A program made the position numbers and the translations under genes. A stretch of 58,210 bases of DNA from Rhodobacterales bacterium (lineage in GTDB: Bacteria; Pseudomonadota; Alphaproteobacteria; Rhizobiales; Stappiaceae). The notes beneath the pieces are model-generated. The model was not told the DNA's origin. It made no database searches and saw nothing but the letters and a program-made list of their open reading frames with translations. The stretch covers positions 1 to 58,210 of the forward strand of contig VIRH01000047.1 in NCBI GenBank assembly GCA_008107755.1, read 5' to 3'. Below, in pieces: positions 44,051-53,127 of this stretch. Numbering within the stretch: position 1 is the first letter of the stretch; each line of letters starts with the position of its first letter.

Positions 44051-44758
44051 TTAATGTCTTCTGAGAAGCGTGTCTTTAGCCTCGTTGATTTTCGCCGCGA
44101 GGAAACCGGAGCCTCCCTGGTCGGGATGAACCCGCATCATAAGCCTGCGATGCGCGGCTCTAATTTCCGCGTCCCCGGCGTCGGGCGTAAGCCCCAGGAT
44201 CTCGTAGGCCTCCTCATCTGTCATGGGGCCAGAGCTCGGCGCGCTTCCCTGCCGATCTGCTCCATCCGCCTGGAAGTTTTCTCGCCATCCGGCAAGCCGG
44301 CGGTCGAGATAAGCTTCGACTAGCTTCCGGGTCTGCTCGTCGTGGGCGGTTTCCTTCCAGAAGGTTTCCAGCTCCGCGTCGCCCAAATCATCGAGCCTGC
44401 GGCCGCTGAAGCCGCCGGCCAGCACCGTACCGGTCAATTCGCCGGAATCGTGATCCAGCTCCATTTCAATCATTGTCGTTCTCACCCGGGAGCTTTGTCC
44501 CGCCGCCTTGCTCGGATTGTATCTGCTGGTAAGTCCGGCAAGGCCGGAGAGCCCGACCAGCGACACCCCGAAGCCGAAGAGCGGAAGTGCAAACGCAATC
44601 CGTCCGGTCAGGGCAAGAAAGGCGGAAATGGCAATCAGCAGAATGCCGCCGTACAGACGCAGGCCTTTTGCCAGCGCAGCCGGATTGGCCTGCACGAAAC
44701 TTCGTCCGAGGGTCAAAAGCGCCACCAACAGGATGACGCCGATCAGTAGAAAGAACAT
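44051..44758 (-). CDS. membrane-anchored J-domain protein (TIM14/Pam18-like)
   Basis: 235 residues. Three hydrophobic segments near the N-terminus (about 1-20, 36-50, 54-75), a middle soluble part, and a C-terminal J domain (about 183-235) with the HPD motif in [11 protein letters not shown]. It resembles alphaproteobacterial relatives of mitochondrial Pam18 and would stimulate DnaK at the membrane. Convergent with the carboxypeptidase gene (17-bp gap). Confidence 0.88.
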   Translation of the reverse strand: MFFLLIGVILLVALLTLGRSFVQANPAALAKGLRLYGGILLIAISAFLALTGRIAFALPLFGFGVSLVGLSGLAGLTSRYNPSKAAGQSSRVRTTMIEMELDHDSGELTGTVLAGGFSGRRLDDLGDAELETFWKETAHDEQTRKLVEAYLDRRLAGWRENFQADGADRQGSAPSSGPMTDEEAYEILGLTPDAGDAEIRAAHRRLMMRVHPDQGGSGFLAAKINEAKDTLLRRH

Positions 44759-44830
44759 TCGTGCCGTCTGGTTTTCGGATTGTCGTTACTGGGAAGCGTC
44801 GCTGCAGCTTCCCTCCCCGCAGCCGCCATA

Positions 44831-45568
44831 CTACGACTTGAGCTGCGACAAAAGCAGGCGGGCGCCATTGTCGCCCGACTTCTCGAGGGCGGTCAGCGCC
44901 TTGCTTCCGCCGCTGGCATAGACGGCGACAGCCTTCAGCAACTCAGCCAGCTGGCGCGCTGAACCGACGTCGAACGGGCAATAGGCCCCCTTCGTCAGCC
45001 GTGCCATTTCGCGAAAGGCGCGTTCGGCAACCGGGTCGCGGCCTTCCTGGAACAGGAACATCGGCACTCCCATCAACCCCAGTTGCCCGGCCTTGTCGCA
45101 CAAGTTGTCGACATCCTCTTCCATGCAGTCACCCACATAGACAAGAGCTGCAACTTTCTCGCTTTCGGCCGCTGAAATCGTTGCGGACAGAACCTTCCGG
45201 ATCTGCGTGCGCCCACCCTGACAGGAAATGCCCGCCATCGCCTTCGCGAGGTCGGCACCGCTGGCGAACCAGCGCGAGGATTTGCATTCACCGAAACCGC
45301 GAAAGAACACAAGCTTGATCTGCAGCCCGCCGATGTGGGACGCCTCCGTGAACATTTCCGCCTGAATATGACAGGCCTGATCCCAGGTCGGCTGGCGGCT
45401 CATGGTTGCGTCGAGCGCAAAGATCAGCCGGCCTTCGCTTCCCGGCGTCCGCTGTATGGTCTTTGCCTTGTCCAGGAATTCCGCGATTTCCGTCTCCGCG
45501 GAACGCACCGCGCCGGCCTGTGCATGTGTGGCAACCGCCTCTTTTCCGCTGTCGCGCGTTTTTGCCAT
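44831..45568 (-). CDS. VWA-like protein of unknown role
   Basis: 245 residues, GGAGGAT directly before ATG. A von Willebrand A-like fold is suggested by LIFALDATMSRQPTWDQA (metal-binding DxTxS-type loop), KLVFFRGFGECK and ALVYVGDCMEEDVDNL. No signal peptide, so cytosolic. The Cys in GECK, ISCQGG and GDCM is notable. A relation to stress or metal-linked VWA proteins is possible but unproven. It is adjacent to and in the same direction as the J-protein gene, with 72 bases between. Confidence 0.7.
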   Translation of the reverse strand: MAKTRDSGKEAVATHAQAGAVRSAETEIAEFLDKAKTIQRTPGSEGRLIFALDATMSRQPTWDQACHIQAEMFTEASHIGGLQIKLVFFRGFGECKSSRWFASGADLAKAMAGISCQGGRTQIRKVLSATISAAESEKVAALVYVGDCMEEDVDNLCDKAGQLGLMGVPMFLFQEGRDPVAERAFREMARLTKGAYCPFDVGSARQLAELLKAVAVYASGGSKALTALEKSGDNGARLLLSQLKS

Positions 45569-45665
45569 ATCCTCCGGTCCCGCTCCCTTGTTTCACAGAC
45601 TGAAATTGGGACCGATGGAGGTCTTTGGCAAGGTCCTCCCCCTCGAGCCGGGCCTTGCGGAGGCC

Positions 45666-46310
45666 TCACTCCGCTGCCACGGCTCGGGAAAGACCACCCG
45701 ATCCGCTCGATACCCTGATGTAGAATTCCATCAGCACGGTGTTGGGAACCCAGCACAGCCAGGCAATGACCGGATAGGCTACGACAAAGTCCATTTCCAG
45801 AGCCATTGAGGTGCCAAGGTAAAGCCTGAGCGTAACAGCCGCGAAAGTAAGCGCGGCAGAGCGCAGCATCCACTGTCTGTGGGCCTCGAACCGGCGCTTC
45901 AAGGCATGAACCACGGCGACGGCCGTTGTGCCAAGCCACAGCACCGCAAGCAGGGCGAAGCCGGATGTCGCAACCGGACCTGCGGCCGAGTGGAAGGCAA
46001 GCTCGAAGCCGGCAAGTCCGGAGACCAGAACGGCAGCCGCATAGACACGGCCCATCCATCTGTGCAGCCTCGGCCGACGAACACGCAAACTGCCAATGAA
46101 CTGAAACGGCATCAGCATGAGAGCGATCGGTGCAATCCCGATGTGGGCGTAGAGGGCGACCGCATTTCCTTGGAGATTGTGAGCAATGAAATCCATCGCC
46201 GTCGCCACCCCGAGGGGCAGGAACCGGTAAGAAACAACGGCAACACTGATCGCGGAGACAGTCGCGATCCAGAATGCCGTACGTCCTGCGACCTGAAGTG
46301 CCGGATACAT
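45666..46310 (-). CDS. DUF2306-type membrane protein
   Basis: 214 residues and about six membrane segments, with HRWMGRVYAAAVLVSGLAGFELA and HRQWMLRSAALTFAAVTLRLYLG, the recurring histidine/arginine motifs of this family (possible cytochrome-like or ferric-reductase-like helices). Function unknown. The ATG at 46310 was chosen; the frame is open to a TTG at 46331. Divergent from a TetR gene, with two perfect operators between, so almost certainly repressed by it. Confidence 0.75.
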   Translation of the reverse strand: MYPALQVAGRTAFWIATVSAISVAVVSYRFLPLGVATAMDFIAHNLQGNAVALYAHIGIAPIALMLMPFQFIGSLRVRRPRLHRWMGRVYAAAVLVSGLAGFELAFHSAAGPVATSGFALLAVLWLGTTAVAVVHALKRRFEAHRQWMLRSAALTFAAVTLRLYLGTSMALEMDFVVAYPVIAWLCWVPNTVLMEFYIRVSSGSGGLSRAVAAE

Positions 46311-46334
46311 CTTGCTCGTTCCCCTCGGCAATAA

Positions 46335-46349
46335 CTTGACACTGTCAAG
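46335..46349. promoter_or_regulatory. TetR operator, copy 1
   Basis: CTTGACACTGTCAAG, a perfect 15-bp palindrome around a central C. TTGACA inside it is also a consensus -35 on either strand. Its centre is 26 bases from copy 2. Confidence 0.85.
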
Positions 46350-46360
46350 ATAGCTCCGAA

Positions 46361-46375
46361 CTTGACAGTGTCAAG
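46361..46375. promoter_or_regulatory. TetR operator, copy 2
   Basis: CTTGACAGTGTCAAG, a perfect 15-bp palindrome around a central G, identical arms to copy 1, 21 bases before the tetR start. The two sites cover the promoters of both divergent genes. Confidence 0.85.
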
Positions 46376-46396
46376 CAGCTCCTCCATGACGAATGC

Positions 46397-47008
46397 ATGA
46401 CCAGCACAACTTCCCCCAGACGAAAGAGAGACGGGTCTCTTAGAAACGACCTGATAGATGCTGGCGTGGCGCTGTTGCGCGAACGCGGTGCCGACGGCCT
46501 ATCCCTGCGTGAATGCGCTTCCAAAGCCGGAGCATCCCACGCAGCACCCGGTTACCATTTCAAGAACCTGATGGGATTGTCGACCGCCATTGCCGCACGC
46601 GGCTACAGACTGTTCTGCGAGGCAATGACACAGCGTCTTTCGGAAGCTGGAGAAGATTCGTTCAGCCGTCTGGAAGCCATCTGCCACGGCTATCTGGACT
46701 ATGCGTCCGCTTATCCGGAACTGTTTCTCTTCATTTTCTCGGGACAGAAATTCAATGAGGGAGATGAGGAATTCGACACCGCGGCCCGAAAGGCTTACGG
46801 CATCCTGCGTGAAACCTGCGCTCCGCTGGTACCGGCCGGATCGGATCCGGCAGACCTGGAGATCCTCGTCTGGTCATTGGTCCATGGCTATGCGCATCTG
46901 ACCATGACCCGCAAGAAGGAAAACCCTGAACTCGGCCTCACGTGGCCAGAGCTTGGATCGTTGATGAAGCATCTGGAACGGGCTCTTCAGTCCCGGGGGT
47001 CGGTGTGA
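46397..47008 (+). CDS. TetR-family regulator
   Basis: 203 residues. Helix-turn-helix at about 18-60 (LIDAGVALLRERGADGLSLRECASKAGASHAAPGYHF), then a TetR C-terminal domain (WHG-like, with LFIFSGQKF and LVHGYAHL). The recognition helix is close to the WHG-domain TetR group. The ATG overlaps the TGA of a tiny frame ATG ACG AAT GCA TGA at 46386-46400. It represses the divergent DUF2306 gene and itself through the two palindromes. Confidence 0.9.
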   Translation: MTSTTSPRRKRDGSLRNDLIDAGVALLRERGADGLSLRECASKAGASHAAPGYHFKNLMGLSTAIAARGYRLFCEAMTQRLSEAGEDSFSRLEAICHGYLDYASAYPELFLFIFSGQKFNEGDEEFDTAARKAYGILRETCAPLVPAGSDPADLEILVWSLVHGYAHLTMTRKKENPELGLTWPELGSLMKHLERALQSRGSV

Positions 47009-47039
47009 TTTCCAGAGCACATCCTAGACAGGCACGTTT

Positions 47040-47474
47040 CTAAAGAAGGCCGAGCTCGGTCAGTTCCTGCCGCATCGCATCCGGCATGGCAGCCGCCTCG
47101 CCGCCGGCGCGCACGTCCGCGGGTGCGTCTTCGGCCTTCAGATACCGCCACCCCTGAAAAGGCCGCTTCGGCTGGTATCGTGTCAGAATAACACGCGGCT
47201 CCAGCACCAGATCACAACGCTTCACACCAGCGTCGTCCGTGAAGGGACGTATGTCGATCAGATGCTGACGCGCCTGGATCTTGCCCTTGATGACCCAATA
47301 GAGGGACCCGCCGTCGAGCAGTTCTTCCCTGCGGGTCGGAACCATCCGCGTCGTGTGCGACGTAACCGCTTCGGCGCCGGCGCTCCTGGCGTTTTCGATG
47401 CGGAAATCAATCCACGCCTGCAGGGACTCGACGCTGTCGGCGCCCACACACAATTTGACGAGATGCAAGGTCAT
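47040..47474 (-). CDS. DUF1489 family protein
   Basis: 144 residues. Conserved start MTLHLVKLCVGADSVESLQAWI, the MVPTRREELLDGGSLYWVIKGKIQARQ block, and FQGWRYL near the end are hallmarks of this alphaproteobacterial family of unknown function. Length is the family's usual length. Probably cytosolic. Divergent from an epimerase gene. Confidence 0.88.
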   Translation of the reverse strand: MTLHLVKLCVGADSVESLQAWIDFRIENARSAGAEAVTSHTTRMVPTRREELLDGGSLYWVIKGKIQARQHLIDIRPFTDDAGVKRCDLVLEPRVILTRYQPKRPFQGWRYLKAEDAPADVRAGGEAAAMPDAMRQELTELGLL

Positions 47475-47595
47475 TTCCCTGAACTATCAGGCCAGCGGGC
47501 GGCGTCAAGCTGAGGTCGTGGAAACCCGGTGGATTTTGCACAGCAGCAACCATCTTGTCCTTGCGCGACCATCGCGAACGCTGTTCTCTTTTTTC

Positions 47596-48480
47596 ATGGA
47601 TGTATTTGTAACCGGCGGCACCGGAACCATCGGATCTGCCGTTGTAAGAAAGCTGGTTCTGGACGGAGCTAGGGTCATCGGTCTGGCAAGATCCGATGCG
47701 TCTTCAAAAGCGTTGCGCGCAGCCGGGGCAAGTGCCTATCCCGGCGACCTGGCGAGCCCGGAAAGCTGGGTGGGACGTGCCGCTTCCTGCGATGCGATCG
47801 TCCACACCGGCGCAACATTCGGTCCCGAGATGGGCAGGATCGACCGGCAGTCGATGCTTGCCCTCAAGAAGGCGGCGAGACATCGCAAGCAGCCGCTCAA
47901 GGTCATCTATACCGGGGGCATCTGGCTTTTTCCGCCCTCCGGGCCTCATGAGATGCTGACGGAAAAGACGCACTTCGCGCCTCTGCCGGCGTTTCGCTTC
48001 ATGGCAGAAACCATTCGCACGCTTTCAAATGGCACAGATCTCAATCTGACGGTCATTCACCCGGCGCTGGTCTGCGGCCCGGAAACCGGCCCGATCGCTG
48101 CCATGACGGCAGCCCTTCGGGCGGGCGAGCCCTTCCGCACGAGAGCGTCGCCGGATACCGTCTGGCCCCTGGTTGAGACCCAGGATCTCGCCGATCTCTA
48201 CCTGCTCGCACTCAGGCAGGCTAGGTTCCGCCAGACCTTCATCGGCAGCGGCATTTCAGGTATCTCGGCGGGGCACCTTGCCTCCCACATATCCGCCCGC
48301 CACGGCCTGGCGCTCGAGATCGTGACCGAACCGACGCCCGCCGGGGCTGCCCCCGCCAACGACTGGGAGGCGGGCTACGCGCGCTCTCAGAGGGTCGATA
48401 CCGGCCACGCCCGTCGCGCGACCGGTTGGCAGCCCGAGCATTCGACCGTCGAAGACCTGGTGGTAGCCTTGTCAAAATAG
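47596..48480 (+). CDS. NAD(P)-dependent epimerase/dehydratase-family protein
   Basis: 294 residues, extended-SDR type with the N-terminal motif VTGGTGTIGSAVVRKL (5-20) that binds NAD(P). The usual YxxxK is not apparent (the region reads FPPSGPHEM and FRFMAETIR), so it may be an atypical NmrA-like or epimerase-like protein. ATG 47596 has no clear ribosome site; a longer frame upstream overlaps the DUF1489 gene antisense and was not used. Confidence 0.78.
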   Translation: MDVFVTGGTGTIGSAVVRKLVLDGARVIGLARSDASSKALRAAGASAYPGDLASPESWVGRAASCDAIVHTGATFGPEMGRIDRQSMLALKKAARHRKQPLKVIYTGGIWLFPPSGPHEMLTEKTHFAPLPAFRFMAETIRTLSNGTDLNLTVIHPALVCGPETGPIAAMTAALRAGEPFRTRASPDTVWPLVETQDLADLYLLALRQARFRQTFIGSGISGISAGHLASHISARHGLALEIVTEPTPAGAAPANDWEAGYARSQRVDTGHARRATGWQPEHSTVEDLVVALSK

Positions 48481-48543
48481 TCGATGGAGATTGAATTTCC
48501 TGGTTTTTTCTGACCGGAACTCAATCGAACGAAGACTTTTTAA

Positions 48544-49149
48544 ATGAATTTCTGCTCTTATTCCGTAAGGCTGACAGCGGGTTTGGGCATGACAAGACTA
48601 GTAGCGGCAATCTTGACGATATTCGCTTTTTCGGCGTCGTTGCACGCCGAGGAGGCCTTTCCCGTCGGAACCTTTCCTGCCGGCATCTTCCATGTCGCCA
48701 ACACGGCAGGTTTCACCCAGCACAACGGCATCCGCGAAGACCTCGCGATCGATGACGGCATGGGAACGGCCTTCATTCAGGTGCTCGACGACGGCACGCT
48801 GACGGTCGAGATCAATGGCGCACGTATCCGGCTCTTCCGGGTAAAGGATGGCCTGACTGCCCTTGAGTGGGATGCGTCCGATACGACACTTCTTCACGAG
48901 ATCGATATTGAAGCCCTCATCCGTGAAGAGGGACTGACGGATATTCCGGTGTGGGGCGCCGATGTTGACTGGCCCGGCTCGGACAAGGTCCGCCTGGTGC
49001 TTTTGCCCCTCGGACCGACCTCGGTGACCGGCTTTCTGATCAGTCACCTGCAAGACACGGTCGTCGTCAGGCAGATGGAATTCCGCAAGGTCTTTGGCCC
49101 GGAAGGAAGGCCCCAGGTGACCGTTGAGGAATATGCGGCGGTTGAGTGA
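48544..49149 (+). CDS. secreted hypothetical protein
   Basis: 201 residues, or 186 if ATG 48589 is used, which gives the better signal peptide MTRLVAAILTIFAFSASLHA. The mature domain has repeated beta-strand patterns (FIQVLDDGTLTVEINGARIRLF) and two Trp in DWPGSD/EWDASD loops. No family recognised. Followed by a terminator shared with the next, convergent gene. Confidence 0.65.
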   Translation: MNFCSYSVRLTAGLGMTRLVAAILTIFAFSASLHAEEAFPVGTFPAGIFHVANTAGFTQHNGIREDLAIDDGMGTAFIQVLDDGTLTVEINGARIRLFRVKDGLTALEWDASDTTLLHEIDIEALIREEGLTDIPVWGADVDWPGSDKVRLVLLPLGPTSVTGFLISHLQDTVVVRQMEFRKVFGPEGRPQVTVEEYAAVE

Positions 49150-49165
49150 GTAACCTGAAATGAAG

Positions 49166-49192
49166 AAAGGCGCAGCCATCGGCCGCGCCTTT
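49166..49192. terminator. bidirectional terminator
   Basis: AAAGGCGCAGCC (49166-49177) pairs with GGCCGCGCCTTT (49181-49192) with one mismatch and a three-base loop; TTTGTTCT follows. It lies between two convergent genes. Confidence 0.8.
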
Positions 49193-49214
49193 GTTCTGAA
49201 AACGTCCCGTATGC

Positions 49215-49349
49215 TTATTGAGCGACGGCGACGGCCTGCTGGGCACTTTCCACGTCGTTGAACAGAAGAACCATCGTCAATGCGATCCCTACTGCTGCGA
49301 CCGTCCAGAGAGTGACGCTCCAACAGGATTTCTGCACGTGTTCGTCCAT
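49215..49349 (-). CDS. single-span membrane microprotein (44 aa)
   Basis: ATG 49349 follows AGGGA by 5 bases. The 44 residues comprise a short charged head (MDEHVQKSCW), one membrane helix (about 11-29, SVTLWTVAAVGIALTMVLLF) and an Ala/Gln/Val tail. The longer frame to 49454 has no start signal. Convergent terminator behind it and clear ribosome site support a real small gene. Role unknown. Confidence 0.6.
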   Translation of the reverse strand: MDEHVQKSCWSVTLWTVAAVGIALTMVLLFNDVESAQQAVAVAQ

Positions 49350-49628
49350 CGAATCCCTATATTTTCTTTGCTCGGCGCGGGCCCCCTGCGAGCCCTGAAT
49401 ATGGCGCCATTGAGGCGACGAGGTAAACGATCCCTTACCATTTCGCAAGTGCAAAAATATTGGGTCAGATACCGTGAAAGTGCAGACCTACAAACGTTTC
49501 ATATTTTCAGAGACTTAGTGCCCTCGAGATGAGGAATAGGGCCGCGAGGGAATCTCTGCTAAGACAATTTGTGACAAGATGTTCCGTTGTCGGCCCCGTC
49601 CGGCTCGAGTCACCGAAAAAGGACTGCA

Positions 49629-50387
49629 ATGCACGCCCTCTCCCAGACCGACATCGCCGCAGCCATATGGTTCCTCGTTGCCTGGTTCGGATTCAATATC
49701 GCCATCGAATTGAGCCCCCTCCGCAAAAAGACACTTTCGAGCACCATGGAGACCTACCGACGTGCCTGGATGATCACGATGTGCCTGCGCCAGGTGCGCA
49801 TCATGGACACTGCGATCATGTCCGGTCTCCAGCAGGGCACGGCATTTTTCGCATCGACATCCCTGCTCGCGATCGGAGGCGGCTTCGCGCTTCTCGATGC
49901 GACGGAAACCATCTTGCAGGTCGCCTTCGACCTGTCGGTTCCCGTGGCGCAGAGCAAGGCCTTGTGGGAGATCAAGGTACTGGGGCTGATGCTTATCTTC
50001 GCCTACGCCTTCTTCAAGTTCGGATGGGCGTACAGGCTGTTCAACTATGCAAGCATCATCATGGGGGCGGTACCCGACCAGGGCAAGGCGGCTGAAGAGG
50101 ACATCCGCGAGATGGCCGAAAAGGCCGGGGAGTTCAACGTTCTAGCCGGCCGCCATTTCAATCGCGGCCAGCGTGCCTTCTTCTTTTCGATCGGCTTTCT
50201 GGGCTGGTTCGCCGGTCCCTATGTCTTCGCTGCGGCGACACTGGCGGTTCTCCTGGTCCTCACCAGGCGTCAGTTCTCCTCAAGAGCGCGCTCCGCCGCA
50301 TTGTCCGGGCAGTACCCCATGCTGATGTCCCGCGAAAGATCCGGCGAGTACACCGAAACCGGATCGTCGAACCCCTTCACCTCGTAG
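49629..50387 (+). CDS. DUF599 family membrane protein
   Basis: 252 residues, AAGGACTGCA before ATG 49629. Four membrane segments with the family's WFGFNIAIEL, MCLRQVRIMDTAIMSGLQQGTAFFASTSLL and HFNRGQRAFFFSIGFLGWFAGP. Function unknown. The last 40 residues run antisense over the end of the convergent cyclase gene (118-bp overlap) and may be an extension absent from relatives. Confidence 0.85.
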   Translation: MHALSQTDIAAAIWFLVAWFGFNIAIELSPLRKKTLSSTMETYRRAWMITMCLRQVRIMDTAIMSGLQQGTAFFASTSLLAIGGGFALLDATETILQVAFDLSVPVAQSKALWEIKVLGLMLIFAYAFFKFGWAYRLFNYASIIMGAVPDQGKAAEEDIREMAEKAGEFNVLAGRHFNRGQRAFFFSIGFLGWFAGPYVFAAATLAVLLVLTRRQFSSRARSAALSGQYPMLMSRERSGEYTETGSSNPFTS

Positions 50388-51517
50388 CGGCCATAGAGGC
50401 CTGAGCGACATCCCATGATGTCCGCCAGCGCATCGGACACGAGGACCTGACGCTCGAGGTTCTTCGCAAGTTCCGCGATCCTGGACGCCAGGTTTACAAC
50501 CGGTCCGACAACGGTGAAGTCCAGCCGTGTTTCGCTGCCCACGTTTCCGTAGAACACATCTCCGGCATGAAGTGCGATGCCGACGCTCATGTCCGGCGTG
50601 ACCAGGCAATTCTTGGAGCCATTGATGCCCTCAATCCGCTGCAAGGTCTCCCGCGCCGCCATGAGCGCACGCCAGGCGGCGTCCTTGGCCTCTTCGGCGG
50701 TCTCATAGGGAAAGATTGCCATGACCTCGTCGCCGATGAACTTGAGGACCTCACCGCCGTGGGCCTCGACCGCGGCTGTCATCGCGCCGAAATACTTGTT
50801 CAGGAAAATGACGATCTTGTCGGCCGGAAGCGTGTTCGAAAGACGCGAAAATCCGCGGATGTCGGCGAAGCTGACAACGGCCTTGATCCACTCCCCGTCG
50901 CCGCGCCGCGTTGTTCCGTCCAGAACCTTCAGTCCGGCACGCGGGCCGACATAAGTGTCCAGAACAGTCTCGGCCGTCCGCCGAAGGGTCTTCAGTTCGC
51001 AGACGAGCGCCAGAGGACGGATGATCGAATTGAATACATTAAGATGGGATGAGGTAAATCCGCCGGCGGCCTTGGTCGCAAAGCTCGCAACTTTAATGGA
51101 CCCATCGGAGAACGGCATCGGCAAGGCAATGTAATCCGTGAAGCCCCTCTCCTTCAGTTCGCGCGTGAAGGAAAGCTGGTCGGCGCTTTCGGGATCCGCC
51201 TCGATCCGCACCCGCACGGCAGCATTGGTTTCATGAACCCGCTCGATGGGACTGCCCTGGTAGGCCTCGTCGGTGCCAGTGTCAGCCCCGTAGCGGATCA
51301 GCTCGCGCTGTCCCTCGCTCGTCCACACGGACTGCTCCGCGCGCACATTCGGGTGCACGACCCAGATACCTGTCGTCGTTCGGTCGACGGGTACATTTCC
51401 CTCGCGCAGCCGTTCAGACAGTTCACTAACGATATCAAGCGTGCCCTGCAGATGAGGTGCGTCGCTGTAAAGCCATTGCACGACATCTGCCGCGACGATC
51501 GGCGCTTCGAGGACCAT
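50270..51517 (-). CDS. class III adenylate/guanylate cyclase with N-terminal sensor region
   Basis: 415 residues from ATG 51517 (AAGGA 8 bases before). An N-terminal helical and GAF-like part (about 1-195) is followed by a class III cyclase domain (about 215-395): VVSFADIRGFSRL with both metal-binding Asp positions, FIGDEVMAIFP, and LDFTVVGPVVNLASRIAELAK. It would make cAMP or cGMP in the cytosol. In-frame starts at 51574 (ATG) and 51595 (GTG) are less well supported. The 3' end overlaps the DUF599 gene. Confidence 0.88.
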   Translation of the reverse strand: MVLEAPIVAADVVQWLYSDAPHLQGTLDIVSELSERLREGNVPVDRTTTGIWVVHPNVRAEQSVWTSEGQRELIRYGADTGTDEAYQGSPIERVHETNAAVRVRIEADPESADQLSFTRELKERGFTDYIALPMPFSDGSIKVASFATKAAGGFTSSHLNVFNSIIRPLALVCELKTLRRTAETVLDTYVGPRAGLKVLDGTTRRGDGEWIKAVVSFADIRGFSRLSNTLPADKIVIFLNKYFGAMTAAVEAHGGEVLKFIGDEVMAIFPYETAEEAKDAAWRALMAARETLQRIEGINGSKNCLVTPDMSVGIALHAGDVFYGNVGSETRLDFTVVGPVVNLASRIAELAKNLERQVLVSDALADIMGCRSGLYGRYEVKGFDDPVSVYSPDLSRDISMGYCPDNAAERALEEN

Positions 51518-51617
51518 CACCCGCGTCCTTGTCTTCCCCTGAGATCCGTCAGATATGGGAATTCGGACCTCCATATAAAAGAGGTACGCTTTCACTTCAG
51601 AACGCTTTTCAGGCCCC

Positions 51618-52421
51618 TCAGCCTTCCGGTCCTGGAAACAGCGCGGTGGTGCGGCCGCTCAACCAGTAGACGAAAAGCCCCAACCACTCGCGAAAGGCAA
51701 CATCGAACCGTCGAAGGCCCTTCGACACGCCATAAAAGGGCAGAGCGGCATCCGACGCGCCGCTGGTTCTGTAATCCACCGGATAGGCCGTCAGACCGGT
51801 CCAGCCCGCCTTCTCGAACACTCCCATGGAACGCGGCATGTGATAGGCAGACGTGACCAGAAGCCATTTCTGATCCGGCTTCGGATCGAGCATCCGGCGC
51901 GTCAGAGTCGCATTCTCCCAAGTGTTTCTTGATGCATCTTCCAGAAGGATCCTTTCTGGAGGAATACCGAAATCGCTGAACAGGCGTCCGGCTCCTTCTG
52001 CCTCTGTTGCCTGATTGGGAACGATCATCCCCTGCCCGCCCGTATGGACGATGACCGCCTCCGGCATCTGCTGCGCCAGGCGCGCAACGATCGTGAGCCG
52101 CTCGGCCGAAAGAGTCAGGGCGGTATCGCCTCGCCCCCCGGTGACGATCGTATCGACCGCCCCGCCCAGCACAATAATGCCGTCAAAGCCGCTCAGCGTT
52201 TGCGGTCGCGGATAGCGTTCTTCCAGCGGCAGAATGAGCCAGTTCGCAGCCGGGGAAAAACCGCAGATCAGCAGACCCAGGACTCCCGTCAAGGCTAGAC
52301 CGCGTCCGAATGTGCCGCGCTTCGTGGCGAAACTCATCAGCAGACCGATCAGCACCAGGGCAACCAGAACATTTGACGGTTCGATGAAAAAATAGAGGAT
52401 CTTCGACAGGTAGTATTGCAT
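51618..52421 (-). CDS. YdcF/ElyC-like DUF218 membrane protein
   Basis: 267 residues. Two N-terminal membrane helices (about 12-32, 38-58), then a DUF218 domain (about 80-240) with DGIIVLGGAVDT, TGGQGM, EDASRNTWENATLTR and LLVTSAYHMPRSMGVFEKAGW. E. coli ElyC is linked to envelope biogenesis and peptidoglycan/undecaprenyl metabolism. The gene is about 100 bases upstream of the cyclase in the same direction. Confidence 0.9.
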   Translation of the reverse strand: MQYYLSKILYFFIEPSNVLVALVLIGLLMSFATKRGTFGRGLALTGVLGLLICGFSPAANWLILPLEERYPRPQTLSGFDGIIVLGGAVDTIVTGGRGDTALTLSAERLTIVARLAQQMPEAVIVHTGGQGMIVPNQATEAEGAGRLFSDFGIPPERILLEDASRNTWENATLTRRMLDPKPDQKWLLVTSAYHMPRSMGVFEKAGWTGLTAYPVDYRTSGASDAALPFYGVSKGLRRFDVAFREWLGLFVYWLSGRTTALFPGPEG

Positions 52422-53127
52422 GAAATCCGGTCCGTGACTGAGACCGGGAGATGACTGTGCGAAACGGACTATTTTGAGACGTCTGTCGATGGATCAACCT
52501 GCGATCGCACGGTGTCCCCCGCCGGATGAAGATCACCTTGTGGTCGTATCATTGGACCCTCCTGGCGGCAGGGCACAAACCGGCCGCGAAACCAGGATCT
52601 GATACCTCGACCACACTGCGCCGACACCCAAAAAAGTCGAGTCGCATCGAAATTCTACTGAAAAATAAATACAGATATACGAATATTTAAACCTCAAGAA
52701 AAAGTGATGACACATGACCAAGGGTTATGAAGAAATCACTTCTCCAGAAAAAAATGCGAGATTCTGCTTTTACTTGACCCCGCTGCATACGACTAACGTC
52801 TGATACCGCTGGATGATCCGGCAAGGCATGACATTTTCACAGTTAAGCCAAACGCTTAGGTCTAACGTAGCAAATTGTGCCTACCTAAACGTTTCGCCAC
52901 CCTCCTGTAGCCAGCGTGTAAATATAGTGTCATATTTTACAGAGATGCTTCGCGTCGTCCGAAAACTGGGGCGCTTGGCAGTGGGTGGCAACGGGGGGTT
53001 CCGCACATCTGCGGAACATTGTTGTTTTTCAAAAAGTTGATATCCGTGATCAGCATCACACGGGATTTGAACCGGCTACGTCAAGCTGACGTCATCGTTT
53101 CAAAAAGGCTGTAGCGAGGTTATTTAC
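52422..53127. other. 700-bp gene-poor region, possible small RNA
   Basis: No supported coding sequence. 52640-52760 is A/T-rich. A hairpin followed by T residues at 52998-53029 suggests transcription running left to right ends here, so a non-coding RNA may start around 52750-52850. The palindrome CGTCA-AGC-TGACG (53079-53091) lies in the promoter region of the next gene. Confidence 0.4.
52998..53029 (+). terminator. terminator-like hairpin of unassigned transcript
   Basis: GTTCCGC (52998-53004) and GCGGAAC (53011-53017) pair perfectly around ACATCT, followed by ATTGTTGTTTTTC. There is no upstream coding gene on this strand within 2.5 kb other than the DUF599 gene, which points to a small RNA or to a leader attenuator of the gene at 53128. 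Confidence 0.55.

Noticed and set aside
52813..53040. 75-residue plus-strand frame in the gene-poor region
   Set aside because: Runs through a terminator-like hairpin and lacks a start signal.
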